The notes: generated from the sequence alone by a model not told the origin. 64,000 nt of DNA from Mycolicibacterium sp. MU0050 (GCF_963378085.1 NZ_OY726395.1:5084001-5148000), one strand, 5' to 3'. Shown: positions 9,535-19,037, counted from the first letter of the stretch. Translations and numbers: made by a program.

Positions 9535-11631
9535 TCACACGGCCGTGCTTGTCGAATCGGCCCACACCCCGTCAGCGGCTGCCGCCAGCGGCTGAAACAC
9601 AGCGAACCGGAACAGCACGTCGAGAATGACCTTCGCAATGGGATCCCAGGGCATGACGATCAAAGTTTCCTCTGAGGCGGAGCTCAGCGGGGTCGCGGTG
9701 CCGGGGCCCGCCGGGTCATAGCTGGGCGTAACACCGTCGAACATGTCGTTGATCCACTCGCCGGCAAGGACTTTGACGGCATCGATGTTTTCCGGCGTCG
9801 AAAATCCCGCGATGAGGTACTCGGCGATTTGCAGGATCGGATTTCCACCCTGCAACGCATCGATGTGGCGGCCCCCGATGAGCATCACCCCGTTGAAGCT
9901 ATCGGGCCGCGCCTGCTGCAACTGGTCCGCCACAATGCCGTCGAGATTCCAGGTGTAGCGCTCGGAGGAGATGTTGAGCACGGGCCGGAAGTTGTCGCCG
10001 CGCAGCCGCGCCAACCCCTCCGGAACTGCGTTGTCCGCGTCTACGGCGTCGAGGAGCACCACCCCTCTCAAGTTTCGGATCGTCGCGTCGTCCATCTTTT
10101 CCGCGGCGCCCATGACCAGGGTCCCGCCCAACGAGTGACCCACCAGCACGTACTCGTCCGGCAGCACTCCGACGTATCCGGCCTCGGCGGCACTGGCTGC
10201 CAGCTCGGTCCGGTCATCACGGAACAGGGCGGCCACATCCTGCTGAAGCGGGCCACCACCGATCCAATGCGCGTCCGGAACAAAGAGATTCGATGACAGT
10301 GACGGCGCGACGACGATGCTGTTGGTGCTCTCGGCAAGGTGGGCCGCGGTGTAGCTGTACATCGGGCCAGTAGCCATGAACCCGTGCTGCAGGTAGATCA
10401 ACCGGGTCTCTTCGTCGATCTCGTCGGGGAAGTACCAATCAGCGCGGACCGTCTTGCCCGATTCGGACAGCGCCAGAGTCGAGGTCCGAACGGCCACGGT
10501 GCTGTTGGGCGGTAACACCGGCGGGCCGGAAAGGGTTTGCAGCGCCGCGCCCAGCAGGGAGAACACCACCGACCCGATCACGTTCACCGGCCCGGCCGGA
10601 TGAGGATGCCGCAGCGTATCGAGACCCTGTCGCAAAGATCCGGCCACTCCGATCGCGGTCGCCCGGATGCCGGTTGCCGCGATCTGGACCTGATTGCCGC
10701 TCGCGAGGAAAGACCGCTGCCCGGCGTCGTCGGAAAGATCCTCTGGAGCAGTTGATTCCACTTCACCGGCGGTGGTGTTCGCCGCGCGCTCCAACACCGC
10801 ATCGGCCGCCGATCGGACCGCATCGAGTGATGCTTCCACGCGCGACGGGGCATCCGGGCCGACTGCGGCCGCCGCCCGGGTTTCGGTGTCGACCGTTGCC
10901 GCGCGCGGGCGTTCGCTCTCCGTCCCCTGCGAGACCAGCGCCGTTACGAGCTCGCGAGCCCGGGCCTCGGCGCCTTGTATCCGGGAACGCAGGTCGGCGG
11001 ATGTGGCATCGGCCGGTGGTGCTGCCGCCGGATCCTCAGGCGAAACCTGCTCCACCTCAGCAATTTCCGGAACCGACGGCGTCGGTGCCGCGACCTCCTG
11101 TTGCGGTCCAGCCGCGTCAGGTTCCGTCGCCGGCCCGTCGGGCACCTGCACTTCACGCATGCCGTCGGGATCGCCCGTGTCGCGCGGGTTCCCCAGGCGC
11201 TGGAATCTGTTGCCACGCAATCCGCCAAAGGGCCTCCCCACCTCGTCGGCTCGGGCGAACCGGGGCGCTCGCTCAAGCCGCCGGAGACTGCGGCCGGCGG
11301 GATCCGCGGGCGTTCCGACGGAATCCGCGGTCGCCTCAGAACGGACCCGTCGCAGCGACCTGTCCGCAGCAGCGGGGGCTTCATCTCGGGACCGAACGGC
11401 CTGCGCCGCCCTTCGACCTTCCTTGAGTCCGGCGAGCCTGCGCTCGGTCCGGTTGTCCTGGCGCGCGTCGGACTCGCGCTGGGACGAAGACTCCCCACCC
11501 CGACCGCCCTCGCCGGGCTCCGCTCCCGCCGCCGGGGCAATCGCTGTGGTCAACGCCAGCCACAGTGCGCCCACCACCAATGTCAGACCGAGAACCGTCG
11601 CTGGGGTGGTGCGGGGTCGAGAGGAACTCAT
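9535..11631 (-). CDS. Exported alpha/beta hydrolase with long disordered N-terminal region
   Basis: 698 residues. ATG 11631 has an AGGAG 9 bp upstream. Residues 10-37 form a signal sequence ending near AAGAEPGEG. Residues about 38-300 are low-complexity, rich in Arg/Ala/Glu/Ser and probably disordered. From about 375 onward comes an alpha/beta hydrolase domain: LIYLQHGFMATGPMYSY (oxyanion region), nucleophile elbow GHSLGG with Ser500, then ISSERYTWNLDG and GGRHIDALQGG, where the His may complete the triad. Likely an esterase or lipase of the cell envelope. The N-terminal segment resembles wall-spanning linkers, but no anchoring motif is seen. Confidence 0.75.
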   Translation of the reverse strand: MSSSRPRTTPATVLGLTLVVGALWLALTTAIAPAAGAEPGEGGRGGESSSQRESDARQDNRTERRLAGLKEGRRAAQAVRSRDEAPAAADRSLRRVRSEATADSVGTPADPAGRSLRRLERAPRFARADEVGRPFGGLRGNRFQRLGNPRDTGDPDGMREVQVPDGPATEPDAAGPQQEVAAPTPSVPEIAEVEQVSPEDPAAAPPADATSADLRSRIQGAEARARELVTALVSQGTESERPRAATVDTETRAAAAVGPDAPSRVEASLDAVRSAADAVLERAANTTAGEVESTAPEDLSDDAGQRSFLASGNQVQIAATGIRATAIGVAGSLRQGLDTLRHPHPAGPVNVIGSVVFSLLGAALQTLSGPPVLPPNSTVAVRTSTLALSESGKTVRADWYFPDEIDEETRLIYLQHGFMATGPMYSYTAAHLAESTNSIVVAPSLSSNLFVPDAHWIGGGPLQQDVAALFRDDRTELAASAAEAGYVGVLPDEYVLVGHSLGGTLVMGAAEKMDDATIRNLRGVVLLDAVDADNAVPEGLARLRGDNFRPVLNISSERYTWNLDGIVADQLQQARPDSFNGVMLIGGRHIDALQGGNPILQIAEYLIAGFSTPENIDAVKVLAGEWINDMFDGVTPSYDPAGPGTATPLSSASEETLIVMPWDPIAKVILDVLFRFAVFQPLAAAADGVWADSTSTAV

Positions 11632-11702
11632 GTGGGGTGCTCCTGTGTCGGGTCAGGCGTCCGCGCCACGTTAACCGCCCCGGTGCGCCCATCGGGGCGA
11701 AA

Positions 11703-11719
11703 TTGAACAAATTCGTCAA
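11703..11719. promoter_or_regulatory. 17-bp imperfect palindrome in a divergent promoter region
   Basis: TTGA/TCAA outer arms around AAATT, in an AT-rich island (11700-11735) between the divergent exported hydrolase and the TetR gene. It is a good candidate for a TetR operator or the promoter of either gene; no experimental evidence. Confidence 0.4.
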
Positions 11720-11801
11720 ACGTATATTTATCAACGTGCTGACCTTGGGATTCGGTCCGGCATACTGGTGGCAACCGGATCCTCGAGCAGGACGAGAGCC
11801 A

Positions 11802-12452
11802 GTGCCAACAGCCCAACGCCGCCCCCGGGGTCGACCGGCCGGCGGCGGAATCTCCGCCGATCAGGCCAAGACCGTGCTGATGGACGCAGCCGAGGAGTTG
11901 TTCATCGCGAACGGCTACCGGGCCACGACCATGGAGGCCATCGCCCAGCACGCCGGCTACTCGCGCGCCGCCATCTACCGGCAGTTCCCCAACCGCCGCG
12001 CGCTGATCGCGGCGATGGTCAACCGAACCACCCAGCACCACATGGCAGCGATGCTGCCCCGCCTGCCCGAAGGGGCCGGACTCATCACGGTCCTGGTCGA
12101 GGCGCTCGTCATCGTCGCCTCCGAACTGGTCGAGGACCCCCTGTTGAGGACCATCTCCGAACAAGCTCCCGATGGAACCATCGCCTCGATGATCGCCGAG
12201 GACCCGGCGCTCGTCTCATTGGTCGAGGCCACGGTCGCCGGCATGGGCACCGACGACTCGAACAGGCTGCGTCCCGGTCTGCGCGCGCACGATGTGGCGC
12301 AGTTCATCATCGCCACCGCGTTGAGCCTGCTGCTTCACACGGTGCCGGGCACGAGCGATCCGGACGTGACGCGCCGCTACCTGCAGACTTTCGTACTGCC
12401 GGCGCTGGTCCACAACCCCCCGCCGCCTTCGGGTGTATTTCCGCAACGTTGA
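11802..12452 (+). CDS. TetR-family transcriptional regulator
   Basis: 216 residues. A basic leader (QRRPRGRPAGG) precedes the TetR helix-turn-helix, TTMEAIAQHAGYSRAAIYRQF at about residues 40-60. The C-terminal domain is typical of repressors that bind hydrophobic ligands. GTG 11802 is chosen; the frame stays open to 11565 but upstream sequence is promoter-like and covers the other gene's start. Divergent from the exported hydrolase, which is its most likely target. Confidence 0.88.
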   Translation: MPTAQRRPRGRPAGGGISADQAKTVLMDAAEELFIANGYRATTMEAIAQHAGYSRAAIYRQFPNRRALIAAMVNRTTQHHMAAMLPRLPEGAGLITVLVEALVIVASELVEDPLLRTISEQAPDGTIASMIAEDPALVSLVEATVAGMGTDDSNRLRPGLRAHDVAQFIIATALSLLLHTVPGTSDPDVTRRYLQTFVLPALVHNPPPPSGVFPQR

Positions 12453-12562
12453 TCCCGCCCCGCATTCCGGGTCTCCACGCCGCCGGCTTGAGCAAGGATG
12501 TCGCCCCTGGCGTCTAGGATTCCTGCGGCCCCAATCTCGGCATCGACACGAAGGACCAGCAG

Positions 12563-14596
12563 TTGAGTTACACCGCCGCCGACATCACCGAACTCGATGA
12601 TGTCCAGCACACCCGCCTGCGGCCGGCGGTGAACCTGGGGCTCGACGTGCTGAACACCGCGCTGCGTGAGCTCATCGACAACGCCATCGAAGAGGTCGCC
12701 GTGCCCAGCCACGGCGGCTCGACGGTCACGATCACCCTGCACGCCGACGGGTCGGTGAGCGTCGCCGACGACGGCCGCGGCCTGCCCGTCGACACCGATC
12801 CCACGACCGGGAAGAACGGCATCGTCAAGACGCTGGGCACCGCGCGCGCCGGTGGGAAGTTCTCCGCGCACACCGACGCTGCCAGCACCGGCGCCGGGTT
12901 GAACGGGATCGGCGCCGCGGCGGCGGTGTTCATCTCCGCGCGCACCGACGTCACGGTGCGCCGGGCCGGCAAGACCTATCTGCAGAGCTTCGGCCGCGGC
13001 TACCCCGGCACGTTCGAGGGCAAGGACTTCGACCCTGAGGCCCCGTTCACCCGCTCCGACACCCAGAAGCTGCGCGGCACCGGCAACCGCAAACCGGACC
13101 TGCACGGCACCACGGTCCGGATCCTGTTCGACCCCGCCGTCGTGCCCGACAACTCCATCGACATCGGCGAGGTGTTGCTGCGGGCACACGCCGCGGCACG
13201 GATGTCGCCCGGTGTGCACCTGGTGGTGAACGACGAGGGCTGGCCCGGCGAGGAGATCCCGCCGGCGCTGCTCGAACCGTTCGCCGGGCCGTGGGGCACC
13301 GACACCCTGCTGGACCTGATGTGCACCGCGGCCGGCACCCCCGCGCCCGAGATCCGCGCCGTCGTCGAGGGCCGCGGCGAATACACCACCGGCCGCGGCC
13401 CGACGCCGTTTCGCTGGTCGCTGACCGCCGGTCCCGCCGAACCGGCGACCGTGGCCGCGTTCTGCAACACCGTCCGCACACCCGGCGGCGGGTCGCACCT
13501 GACGGCGGCCATGAAGGGCCTGTCCGAAGCACTGGCCGACCGGGCGTCCCGGATCCGCGATCTGGGCCTGGCCAAGGGCGAGGAGGGCCCGGAACCGCAG
13601 GACTTCGCCGCCGTCACCGCCCTGGCCGTCGATACCCGGGCGCCCGATGTGTCCTGGGATTCCCAGGCCAAGACCGCAGTGTCGTCGCGGTCGTTGAACA
13701 TGGCGATGGCACCGGACGTGGCACGCAGCGTCACCATCTGGGCGGCCAATCCCGCCAACGGCGACACCGTCACGCTGTGGACCAAGCTGGCGCTGGAGTC
13801 GGCCCGCGCCCGGCGCAGCGCGGAAGGGGCCAAGGCCCGGTCGCGCGCCGCGTCGAAGGCCAAGGGTCTGGGCACCAACCTGTCGCTGCCGCCGAAGCTG
13901 CTGCCCAGCCGGGAGACCGGCCGGGGCTCGGGCGCCGAACTGTTTCTGTGCGAGGGCGATTCGGCGCTGGGCACCATCAAGGCCGCCCGCGACGCCACGT
14001 TCCAGGCAGCCTTTCCGCTGAAAGGTAAGCCCCCCAACGTCTATGGCTTCGCCCTGAGCAAGGCGCGCGCCAAGGACGAGTTCGATTCGATCGAGCGCAT
14101 CCTGGGCTGCGGCGTCCGGGACAGCTGCGATCCGGAACTGTGCCGGTACGACCGGATCCTGTTCGCCTCCGACGCCGATCCCGACGGCGGCAACATCAAC
14201 TCGAGCCTCATCTCGATGTTCCTCGACTTCTACCGCCCGCTGGTCGAGGCCGGGATGGTGTACGTGACGTTGCCACCGCTGTTCGTGGTCAAGACCGCCA
14301 GCGAGCGGATCTACTGCCAGGACGAGTCCGAGCGCGACGCGGCGGTGGCCAAGATGAAGGCCGCCTCGAAGGGCCGGGTCGAGGTACAGCGCAACAAGGG
14401 CCTGGGCGAGATGGACGCTGACGACTTCTGGAACACCGTGCTGGATCCGCAGCGCCGCACGGTGATTCGCGTGCATCCCGATGACGCCGAGAAGAAACTG
14501 CACCACACGCTGTTCGGCGGACCCCCCGAGGGCCGGCGCACCTGGATGGCCGATGTCGCCGCCCGCGTCGACACCGCTTCCCTCGATCTCGACTAG
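12563..14596 (+). CDS. GyrB/ParE-like subunit of an atypical type II topoisomerase (TopoM-like)
   Basis: 677-residue ATPase subunit. GHKL ATPase motifs: ELIDNAIEE (Asn40 binding Mg-ATP), DDGRGLP and GAGLNGIGAA. TOPRIM motifs: EGDSALG at about residue 464 and DADPDGGN at about 537, then QRNKGLGEM. These differ from housekeeping GyrB (EGDSAGGS, GLHGVG). Mycobacteria have one essential gyrase; M. smegmatis also carries TopoM, an atypical type II enzyme described as having positive supercoiling activity, and this pair fits it. TTG start with AAGGACC upstream; the GyrA-like gene starts 17 bp downstream. Confidence 0.85.
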   Translation: MSYTAADITELDDVQHTRLRPAVNLGLDVLNTALRELIDNAIEEVAVPSHGGSTVTITLHADGSVSVADDGRGLPVDTDPTTGKNGIVKTLGTARAGGKFSAHTDAASTGAGLNGIGAAAAVFISARTDVTVRRAGKTYLQSFGRGYPGTFEGKDFDPEAPFTRSDTQKLRGTGNRKPDLHGTTVRILFDPAVVPDNSIDIGEVLLRAHAAARMSPGVHLVVNDEGWPGEEIPPALLEPFAGPWGTDTLLDLMCTAAGTPAPEIRAVVEGRGEYTTGRGPTPFRWSLTAGPAEPATVAAFCNTVRTPGGGSHLTAAMKGLSEALADRASRIRDLGLAKGEEGPEPQDFAAVTALAVDTRAPDVSWDSQAKTAVSSRSLNMAMAPDVARSVTIWAANPANGDTVTLWTKLALESARARRSAEGAKARSRAASKAKGLGTNLSLPPKLLPSRETGRGSGAELFLCEGDSALGTIKAARDATFQAAFPLKGKPPNVYGFALSKARAKDEFDSIERILGCGVRDSCDPELCRYDRILFASDADPDGGNINSSLISMFLDFYRPLVEAGMVYVTLPPLFVVKTASERIYCQDESERDAAVAKMKAASKGRVEVQRNKGLGEMDADDFWNTVLDPQRRTVIRVHPDDAEKKLHHTLFGGPPEGRRTWMADVAARVDTASLDLD

Positions 14597-14613
14597 AACC
14601 GTAGGTAGACACT

Positions 14614-16746
14614 GTGACCGCCACCCTGGATGTCCCCGAGCAGAATCCCGACCTGGTCCTCGACCAGAGCGCCGACGACTACTGGAACCTCTACCAGCTG
14701 ACCTTTGCGCTCTACAGCGTCAGTGACCGCGCGATCCCGTCCGCCTACGACGGCCTGAAACCGGGGCAGCGGCGTCTGCTCTACCAGATGCACGACTCGA
14801 AGCTGTTCCCCGGCAACAAGCCCCAGAAGTCGTCGAAGGTCTGCTCCGCGGTCACCGGCAACCTGCACCCGCACGGCGGGGCGTCGATGTACGGTGCGGC
14901 GGCACTGATGGCCGCCGACTTCCAGCGCGTGAAAGTCATTGACGGCCAAGGCGCTTTCCCCCGCATCCAGGGCGACATCCCTGCCGCCGACCGCTATACC
15001 GAGATGCGGTTGTCCGCCCCCGGCGCCGCGCTGACCGCCGAACTCGACAGCCACGCCGTGCCGATGGTGGCGACCTTCGACGGCGAATGGACCGAGCCCA
15101 CGGTGCTGCCGGCGCAGTGGCCGGTGCTGTTGTGCAACGGCGCGGTGGGCATCGCCGAAGGCTGGGCCACCAAGGTGCCGGCCCACAATCCGCGCGAGAT
15201 CATGGCCGCCTGTCGCGCGCTGCTGAAGACCCCGAACATGACCGACGACCGGCTGATGAAGCTGATCCCGGGCCCGGACTGGGGCTGCGGCGCGCGGGTG
15301 ATCGGCGAGTCCGGCCTGCGCGAGTACATCACCACCGGCCGGGGACAGTTCACGGTGCGCGGCACGGTGAGCGTCGAGGGTAAGAACTGCATCATCACCG
15401 AACTGCCGCCGGGCGTGGCGAGCAACACTGTGCAGGAACGGATCCGGGCCATGGTCGACTCCGGCGAGCTGTCCGGCGTCGCCGACATGTCGGATCTGAC
15501 CGACCGCCGCAACGGGCTGCGCATCGTCGTCACCGCCAAACGGGGACACGACGCCGAGAAGATCCGTGACCAACTGCTGGCCCTGACGCCGCTGGAGTCG
15601 ACCTTCGCCGCGAGCCTCGTCGCGCTGGACGAGAACCGGGTGCCGCGCTGGTGGTCGGTGCGGGAACTGATCGCCGCATTCCTGTCGCTGCGCGATTCGG
15701 TGGTGCTGCACCGCAGCGAATACCGGCTGGAGAAGGTCACCGCGCGACGCCATCTGGTGGCCGGCCTGATGACCATCCACCTGGACATCGACGCCGCGGT
15801 GGCCGTGATCCGTGGGTCCGAGACCGTCGACGAGGCCCGGCAGGGCCTGCAGGACCGGTTCAAGATCGACGCCGTGCAGGCCGACTACGTGTTGGCGCTG
15901 CAGCTGCGCAGGCTGACCAAGCTCGACGTCATCGAACTGCAGGCCGAGGCCGAGAAACTGGATGCCGAATTCGCCGAACTCACTGAGCTGGTGTCGAATC
16001 CGGACGCGCGGCGCAAGGTGATCGACAAGGAATTGGTGGAGACCGCCAAGCTGTTCAAGGGTCCCGAATACGATCGCCGCACCGTGTTGGACTTCGAGGC
16101 CACCCCGGTCAGCGCCGCCGACGACGGTCCGCGAGAGCGCAAGGTCAATGCCGCCTGGCGCCTCGATGACCGGGGCGTGTTCTCCGACAGCCACGGCGAG
16201 TTGCTCACCTCCGGGCTGGGGTGGGCGGTGTGGACCGACGGCCGGGTGAAGTTCACCACCGGCGCCGGCCTGCCGTACAAGATCCGCGACATCCCGGTTG
16301 CCCCGGACATCACCGGCCTGCTGCGCTCCGGCGTGCTACCCGACGGGTTCCATCTGGCCCTGGTGACCCGGCGCGGCAAGATCCTTCGTATCGACCCCGC
16401 CGCCGTGAATCCGCAGGGCGCAGCGGGTAATGGGGTGGCCGGAGTGAAGCTGGCCGCCGACGGCGACGAGGTGATCGCCGCGTTGCCGCTGTCGTGCGGC
16501 AACGGTGAGGCCATCCTGTCGATCGCCGAGAAGAGCTACAAGGTGACCGAGGCCGCCGACGTCCCGGTGAAGGGCCGCGGCGGTGCCGGCGTCGGATTCC
16601 ACCCGTTCGTCAAGGGGGAGGACGCGCTGCTGTCGGCATCGGTGTCCGCGACCGGGTTCGTGCGTGGGAAGCGTTCCGTGCGCGCCGAGAACCGGGCCAA
16701 GGCGTCGATCAAGGGATCCGGCGCGGACGTGTCCCCGGCCGAGTAG
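14614..16746 (+). CDS. GyrA/ParC-like subunit of an atypical type II topoisomerase (TopoM-like)
   Basis: 710-residue cleavage-religation subunit. The active-site tyrosine is Tyr128 in AADRYTEMRLS, preceded by HPHGGASMYGA and by LKPGQRRLLYQM. A central coiled-coil (about residues 400-460) leads to a C-terminal beta-pinwheel-like domain from about 510. No canonical GyrA box (QRRGGKG) is seen; the nearest stretch is VKGRGGAGV near residue 653. Since that box is needed by gyrase to wrap DNA, its absence fits a non-gyrase activity. GTG start 17 bp after the B subunit: one operon. Confidence 0.86.
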   Translation: MTATLDVPEQNPDLVLDQSADDYWNLYQLTFALYSVSDRAIPSAYDGLKPGQRRLLYQMHDSKLFPGNKPQKSSKVCSAVTGNLHPHGGASMYGAAALMAADFQRVKVIDGQGAFPRIQGDIPAADRYTEMRLSAPGAALTAELDSHAVPMVATFDGEWTEPTVLPAQWPVLLCNGAVGIAEGWATKVPAHNPREIMAACRALLKTPNMTDDRLMKLIPGPDWGCGARVIGESGLREYITTGRGQFTVRGTVSVEGKNCIITELPPGVASNTVQERIRAMVDSGELSGVADMSDLTDRRNGLRIVVTAKRGHDAEKIRDQLLALTPLESTFAASLVALDENRVPRWWSVRELIAAFLSLRDSVVLHRSEYRLEKVTARRHLVAGLMTIHLDIDAAVAVIRGSETVDEARQGLQDRFKIDAVQADYVLALQLRRLTKLDVIELQAEAEKLDAEFAELTELVSNPDARRKVIDKELVETAKLFKGPEYDRRTVLDFEATPVSAADDGPRERKVNAAWRLDDRGVFSDSHGELLTSGLGWAVWTDGRVKFTTGAGLPYKIRDIPVAPDITGLLRSGVLPDGFHLALVTRRGKILRIDPAAVNPQGAAGNGVAGVKLAADGDEVIAALPLSCGNGEAILSIAEKSYKVTEAADVPVKGRGGAGVGFHPFVKGEDALLSASVSATGFVRGKRSVRAENRAKASIKGSGADVSPAE

Positions 16747-16776
16747 CCCTGCCCCCCTGCGCGCCCTCCCCTGCGC

Positions 16777-16835
16777 GCCCAAAGGTGAGTTTGGGCCGCT
16801 TTGTGCGAGTGGGTTCAGGCGTTTCGTCGATCTCG
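16777..16835 (+). repeat. 59-bp direct repeat, copy 1
   Basis: Shares an identical 24-base core (16787-16810) with copy 2 at 17200-17258 and about 80 percent identity over 59 bases, ending in GATCTCG versus GGTCTCG. It follows the topoisomerase operon. The two copies flank the small exported protein gene 16872-17090. Confidence 0.8.
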
Positions 16836-16871
16836 ATGAGCGGCCGGCACGGGGCTCTGCGGCGGCGGGGC

Positions 16872-17090
16872 TTACGGCGAGGTGCGCACGCTGGTGTCGA
16901 CCTGCGGCACCTTCACCCGCGGCACGATCCAGTGCCGCCACGGGTTGTTGCTGTCGCCGCGGTAGACGCCCGTGCCCCGGTCGCGGAAGCTACTGCCGGG
17001 GTCATCGTAGGCCTGCGCGGTGGCGGAGAACCCGATCAGACCTGCCGCCACCATGCCGACCACCAGTCCCGCCGATCCGATCCTCTTCAT
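16872..17090 (-). CDS. Small exported protein of unknown function
   Basis: 72 residues. The first 27 form a signal peptide (MKR, hydrophobic core GLVVGMVAAGLIGF, cleavage after AQA). The mature part of about 45 residues is Arg/Asp/Trp-rich (for example NNPWRHWIVPRVKVPQV) and has no cysteine. GAGG lies 4 bp before the ATG. It sits alone between two direct repeat copies. I recognise no family. Confidence 0.7.
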   Translation of the reverse strand: MKRIGSAGLVVGMVAAGLIGFSATAQAYDDPGSSFRDRGTGVYRGDSNNPWRHWIVPRVKVPQVDTSVRTSP

Positions 17091-17199
17091 ATCGCCTCAT
17101 CTCTTCGCAAAGTCAACAGCGGGGGTCGCCGCCCCGCTACTCGGCTTCAACAGGGGCTGCTGCCGAATGATTCCCCCGCCCCCTTCTCGCCACCTTCTC

Positions 17200-17258
17200 G
17201 CCCAAACGGGAGTTTGGGCCGCTTTGTGCGAGTAACTTTCGTCATTTCGTCGGTCTCG
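17200..17258 (+). repeat. 59-bp direct repeat, copy 2
   Basis: Second copy of the repeat at 16777-16835; identical core 17210-17233. It ends 45 bp before the DUF222-HNH gene, whose family is carried on the repetitive REP13E12 elements in M. tuberculosis. Whether the repeat belongs to such an element or is only an interspersed motif cannot be decided here. Confidence 0.8.
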
Positions 17259-17302
17259 GCGCCGTCCCGCTCGATGTCAGACCCCCCTGCGATACTCGGG
17301 TC

Positions 17303-18556
17303 ATGTCCACCGCCGCAGACACTTTCGCCGAGGAAGTGACACCTGCGCAGCGGCTGGACCAGCTGTTCGAGCAGCTCGCGGAGCTGACCGGTCAGCGCAA
17401 TGCGATCGACGGTCGCATCGTGGAGATCGTCGCCGAGCTGGACCGCGACGACCTGTGCGGGATGACAGGCGCGAGGTCGGTCGGCTCGCTGGTTGCCTGG
17501 AAGACCGGCACCACCCCGCGCAACGCCGAGACGATGCTCGCCGTCGCTCGCCGTATCAACGAATTCCCGCGCTGTACAGAGGCTTTGCGCGAGGGTCGGC
17601 TGTCGCTCGACAGGGTCGGCGTCATCGCCGAGAACGCCGCCGACGGGTCCGACGAGCACTATGCCCAGTTCGCCGAGGCGGCCACCGTCACCCAACTCCG
17701 TACCGCGGTCAAGCTGGAACCGCGGCCCGACCCCGAGCCGCGCGCGGAATGCCGCCGCTCGATCACCCAGGTCGTCGAGGACGACTACACCAGCTGGCGC
17801 ATTCGCCTGCCGCGGGTCGAGGCGGCCAAGTTCGAGGCCGCGCTGCAGTCCCACCGCGACGCACTGATCTCCGATTGGAAACGCGACCACGACTCCGACG
17901 ACGACGGCCAGGTGTCCGAGCAGGCGCCGCCGTTCCCGGACGGGGTCGATGCGTTCATGCGGCTCATCGAGGCCGGCTGGGACGCCGAAGCGGCGCGCCG
18001 CCCGCATGGGCAGCACACCACCGTGGTCGTGCATGTCGACGTCGAGAAGCGCTTGGGCTCACTGCATCTAGGTCCCGCACTCACCGACGACGAGCGTCGC
18101 TATCTGCTCTGCGACGCCACCTGCGAGGTCTGGTTCGAACGCAGCGGCCAGCCGATCGGGGCCGGCCGGACCACCCGCCAGATCAGCCGTCGGCTCCGAC
18201 GCGCGCTCGAAAAGCGGGACCGCTGTTGTGTGGTGCCCGGCTGCGGCGCGACCCGTGGTCTGCACGCGCATCACATCGTGCACTGGGAGAACAGCGGGGC
18301 CACCGAACTGGACAACCTCGTGCTGGTCTGCCCGTATCACCACCGGGCACACCACCGTGGCGTCATCACCATCACCGGGCCGGCCGACCGGCTCGTGGTC
18401 ACCGACGCGGCCGGGGATCCGCTGACCAACCGGGCGCTGTCCCGACCACCGAAACAACCTCCGCCGGATGTGGCGCCCTGCCCCGGACCGACCGGCGAAC
18501 GCGCCGACTGGTGGTGGTACACGCCCTTCGAGCCCGAGCCGCCTCCGCTGAATTGA
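17303..18556 (+). CDS. 13E12-repeat family protein (DUF222 plus HNH endonuclease)
   Basis: 417 residues. The N-terminal DUF222 domain (about 15-250) includes GARSVGSLVAWKTG and LREGRLSLDRVGVIAE. The C-terminal HNH domain has CCVVPGCG, AHHIVHWENSG, LDNLVLVCPYHHRAHH: paired Cys and His residues typical of a metal-dependent nick or cleavage site. These proteins are abundant in mycobacteria and are linked to mobile REP13E12 elements, but their biological job is not settled. A Pro-rich tail ends the protein. Start ATG 17303. Confidence 0.9.
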   Translation: MSTAADTFAEEVTPAQRLDQLFEQLAELTGQRNAIDGRIVEIVAELDRDDLCGMTGARSVGSLVAWKTGTTPRNAETMLAVARRINEFPRCTEALREGRLSLDRVGVIAENAADGSDEHYAQFAEAATVTQLRTAVKLEPRPDPEPRAECRRSITQVVEDDYTSWRIRLPRVEAAKFEAALQSHRDALISDWKRDHDSDDDGQVSEQAPPFPDGVDAFMRLIEAGWDAEAARRPHGQHTTVVVHVDVEKRLGSLHLGPALTDDERRYLLCDATCEVWFERSGQPIGAGRTTRQISRRLRRALEKRDRCCVVPGCGATRGLHAHHIVHWENSGATELDNLVLVCPYHHRAHHRGVITITGPADRLVVTDAAGDPLTNRALSRPPKQPPPDVAPCPGPTGERADWWWYTPFEPEPPPLN

Positions 18557-18587
18557 CCTCTCGGAGTGCACAATCGGGCCCGGCGTC

Positions 18588-19037
18588 TCAGGCGGTGACC
18601 CGCATTTCAGCTCCCGGATGCGAGCTCAGCGTGACGACCACCGTGCCGGAGCCGGTCTGGAACACGGTGTTGGCATAACCGATGAATCCGTAGTGCCCGT
18701 CGATGGTCGATACCGCGGTGATGTCGCGGGTCCCGGTGACGCCGGTGTCCAGGTTCATCCACGCCGCGGTGACGGTGAGCGCGCAGGACCCGTCGTACAC
18801 GCCGGCGTCGTAGTGGATCGCCACCCGGACTCCGTCGTCAACCCAGGATTCGATCTGAACCGGCGTCACCTGCGCCTCCGCGCTGACGACGCCGGCGCAC
18901 GTCGGGGACGCCACCACCGGCACGGCCTCGAGGTACGCCACCGGCTCGGCATGCGCCGCGCCCACCGACAACCAGAACGACAACCAAGCCGCGGCCAGGG
19001 CGGTGGCGAGCCCGCCGAGGGCGCGAATCACGGTCAT
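18588..19037 (-). CDS. Exported protein of unknown function
   Basis: 149 residues with an N-terminal signal sequence (ATALAAAWLSFWLSVGAAHA, cleavage before EPVAY). The mature domain looks beta-rich with two Cys (near residues 47 and 85) that could form a disulfide. No family recognised. It converges on the DUF222-HNH gene. Confidence 0.7.
   Translation of the reverse strand: MTVIRALGGLATALAAAWLSFWLSVGAAHAEPVAYLEAVPVVASPTCAGVVSAEAQVTPVQIESWVDDGVRVAIHYDAGVYDGSCALTVTAAWMNLDTGVTGTRDITAVSTIDGHYGFIGYANTVFQTGSGTVVVTLSSHPGAEMRVTA

Noticed and set aside
8631..9638. 335-residue version of the SRPBCC protein
   Set aside because: The extra N-terminal part lies inside the ArsR gene and lacks domain character; ATG 9119 gives the normal single domain.
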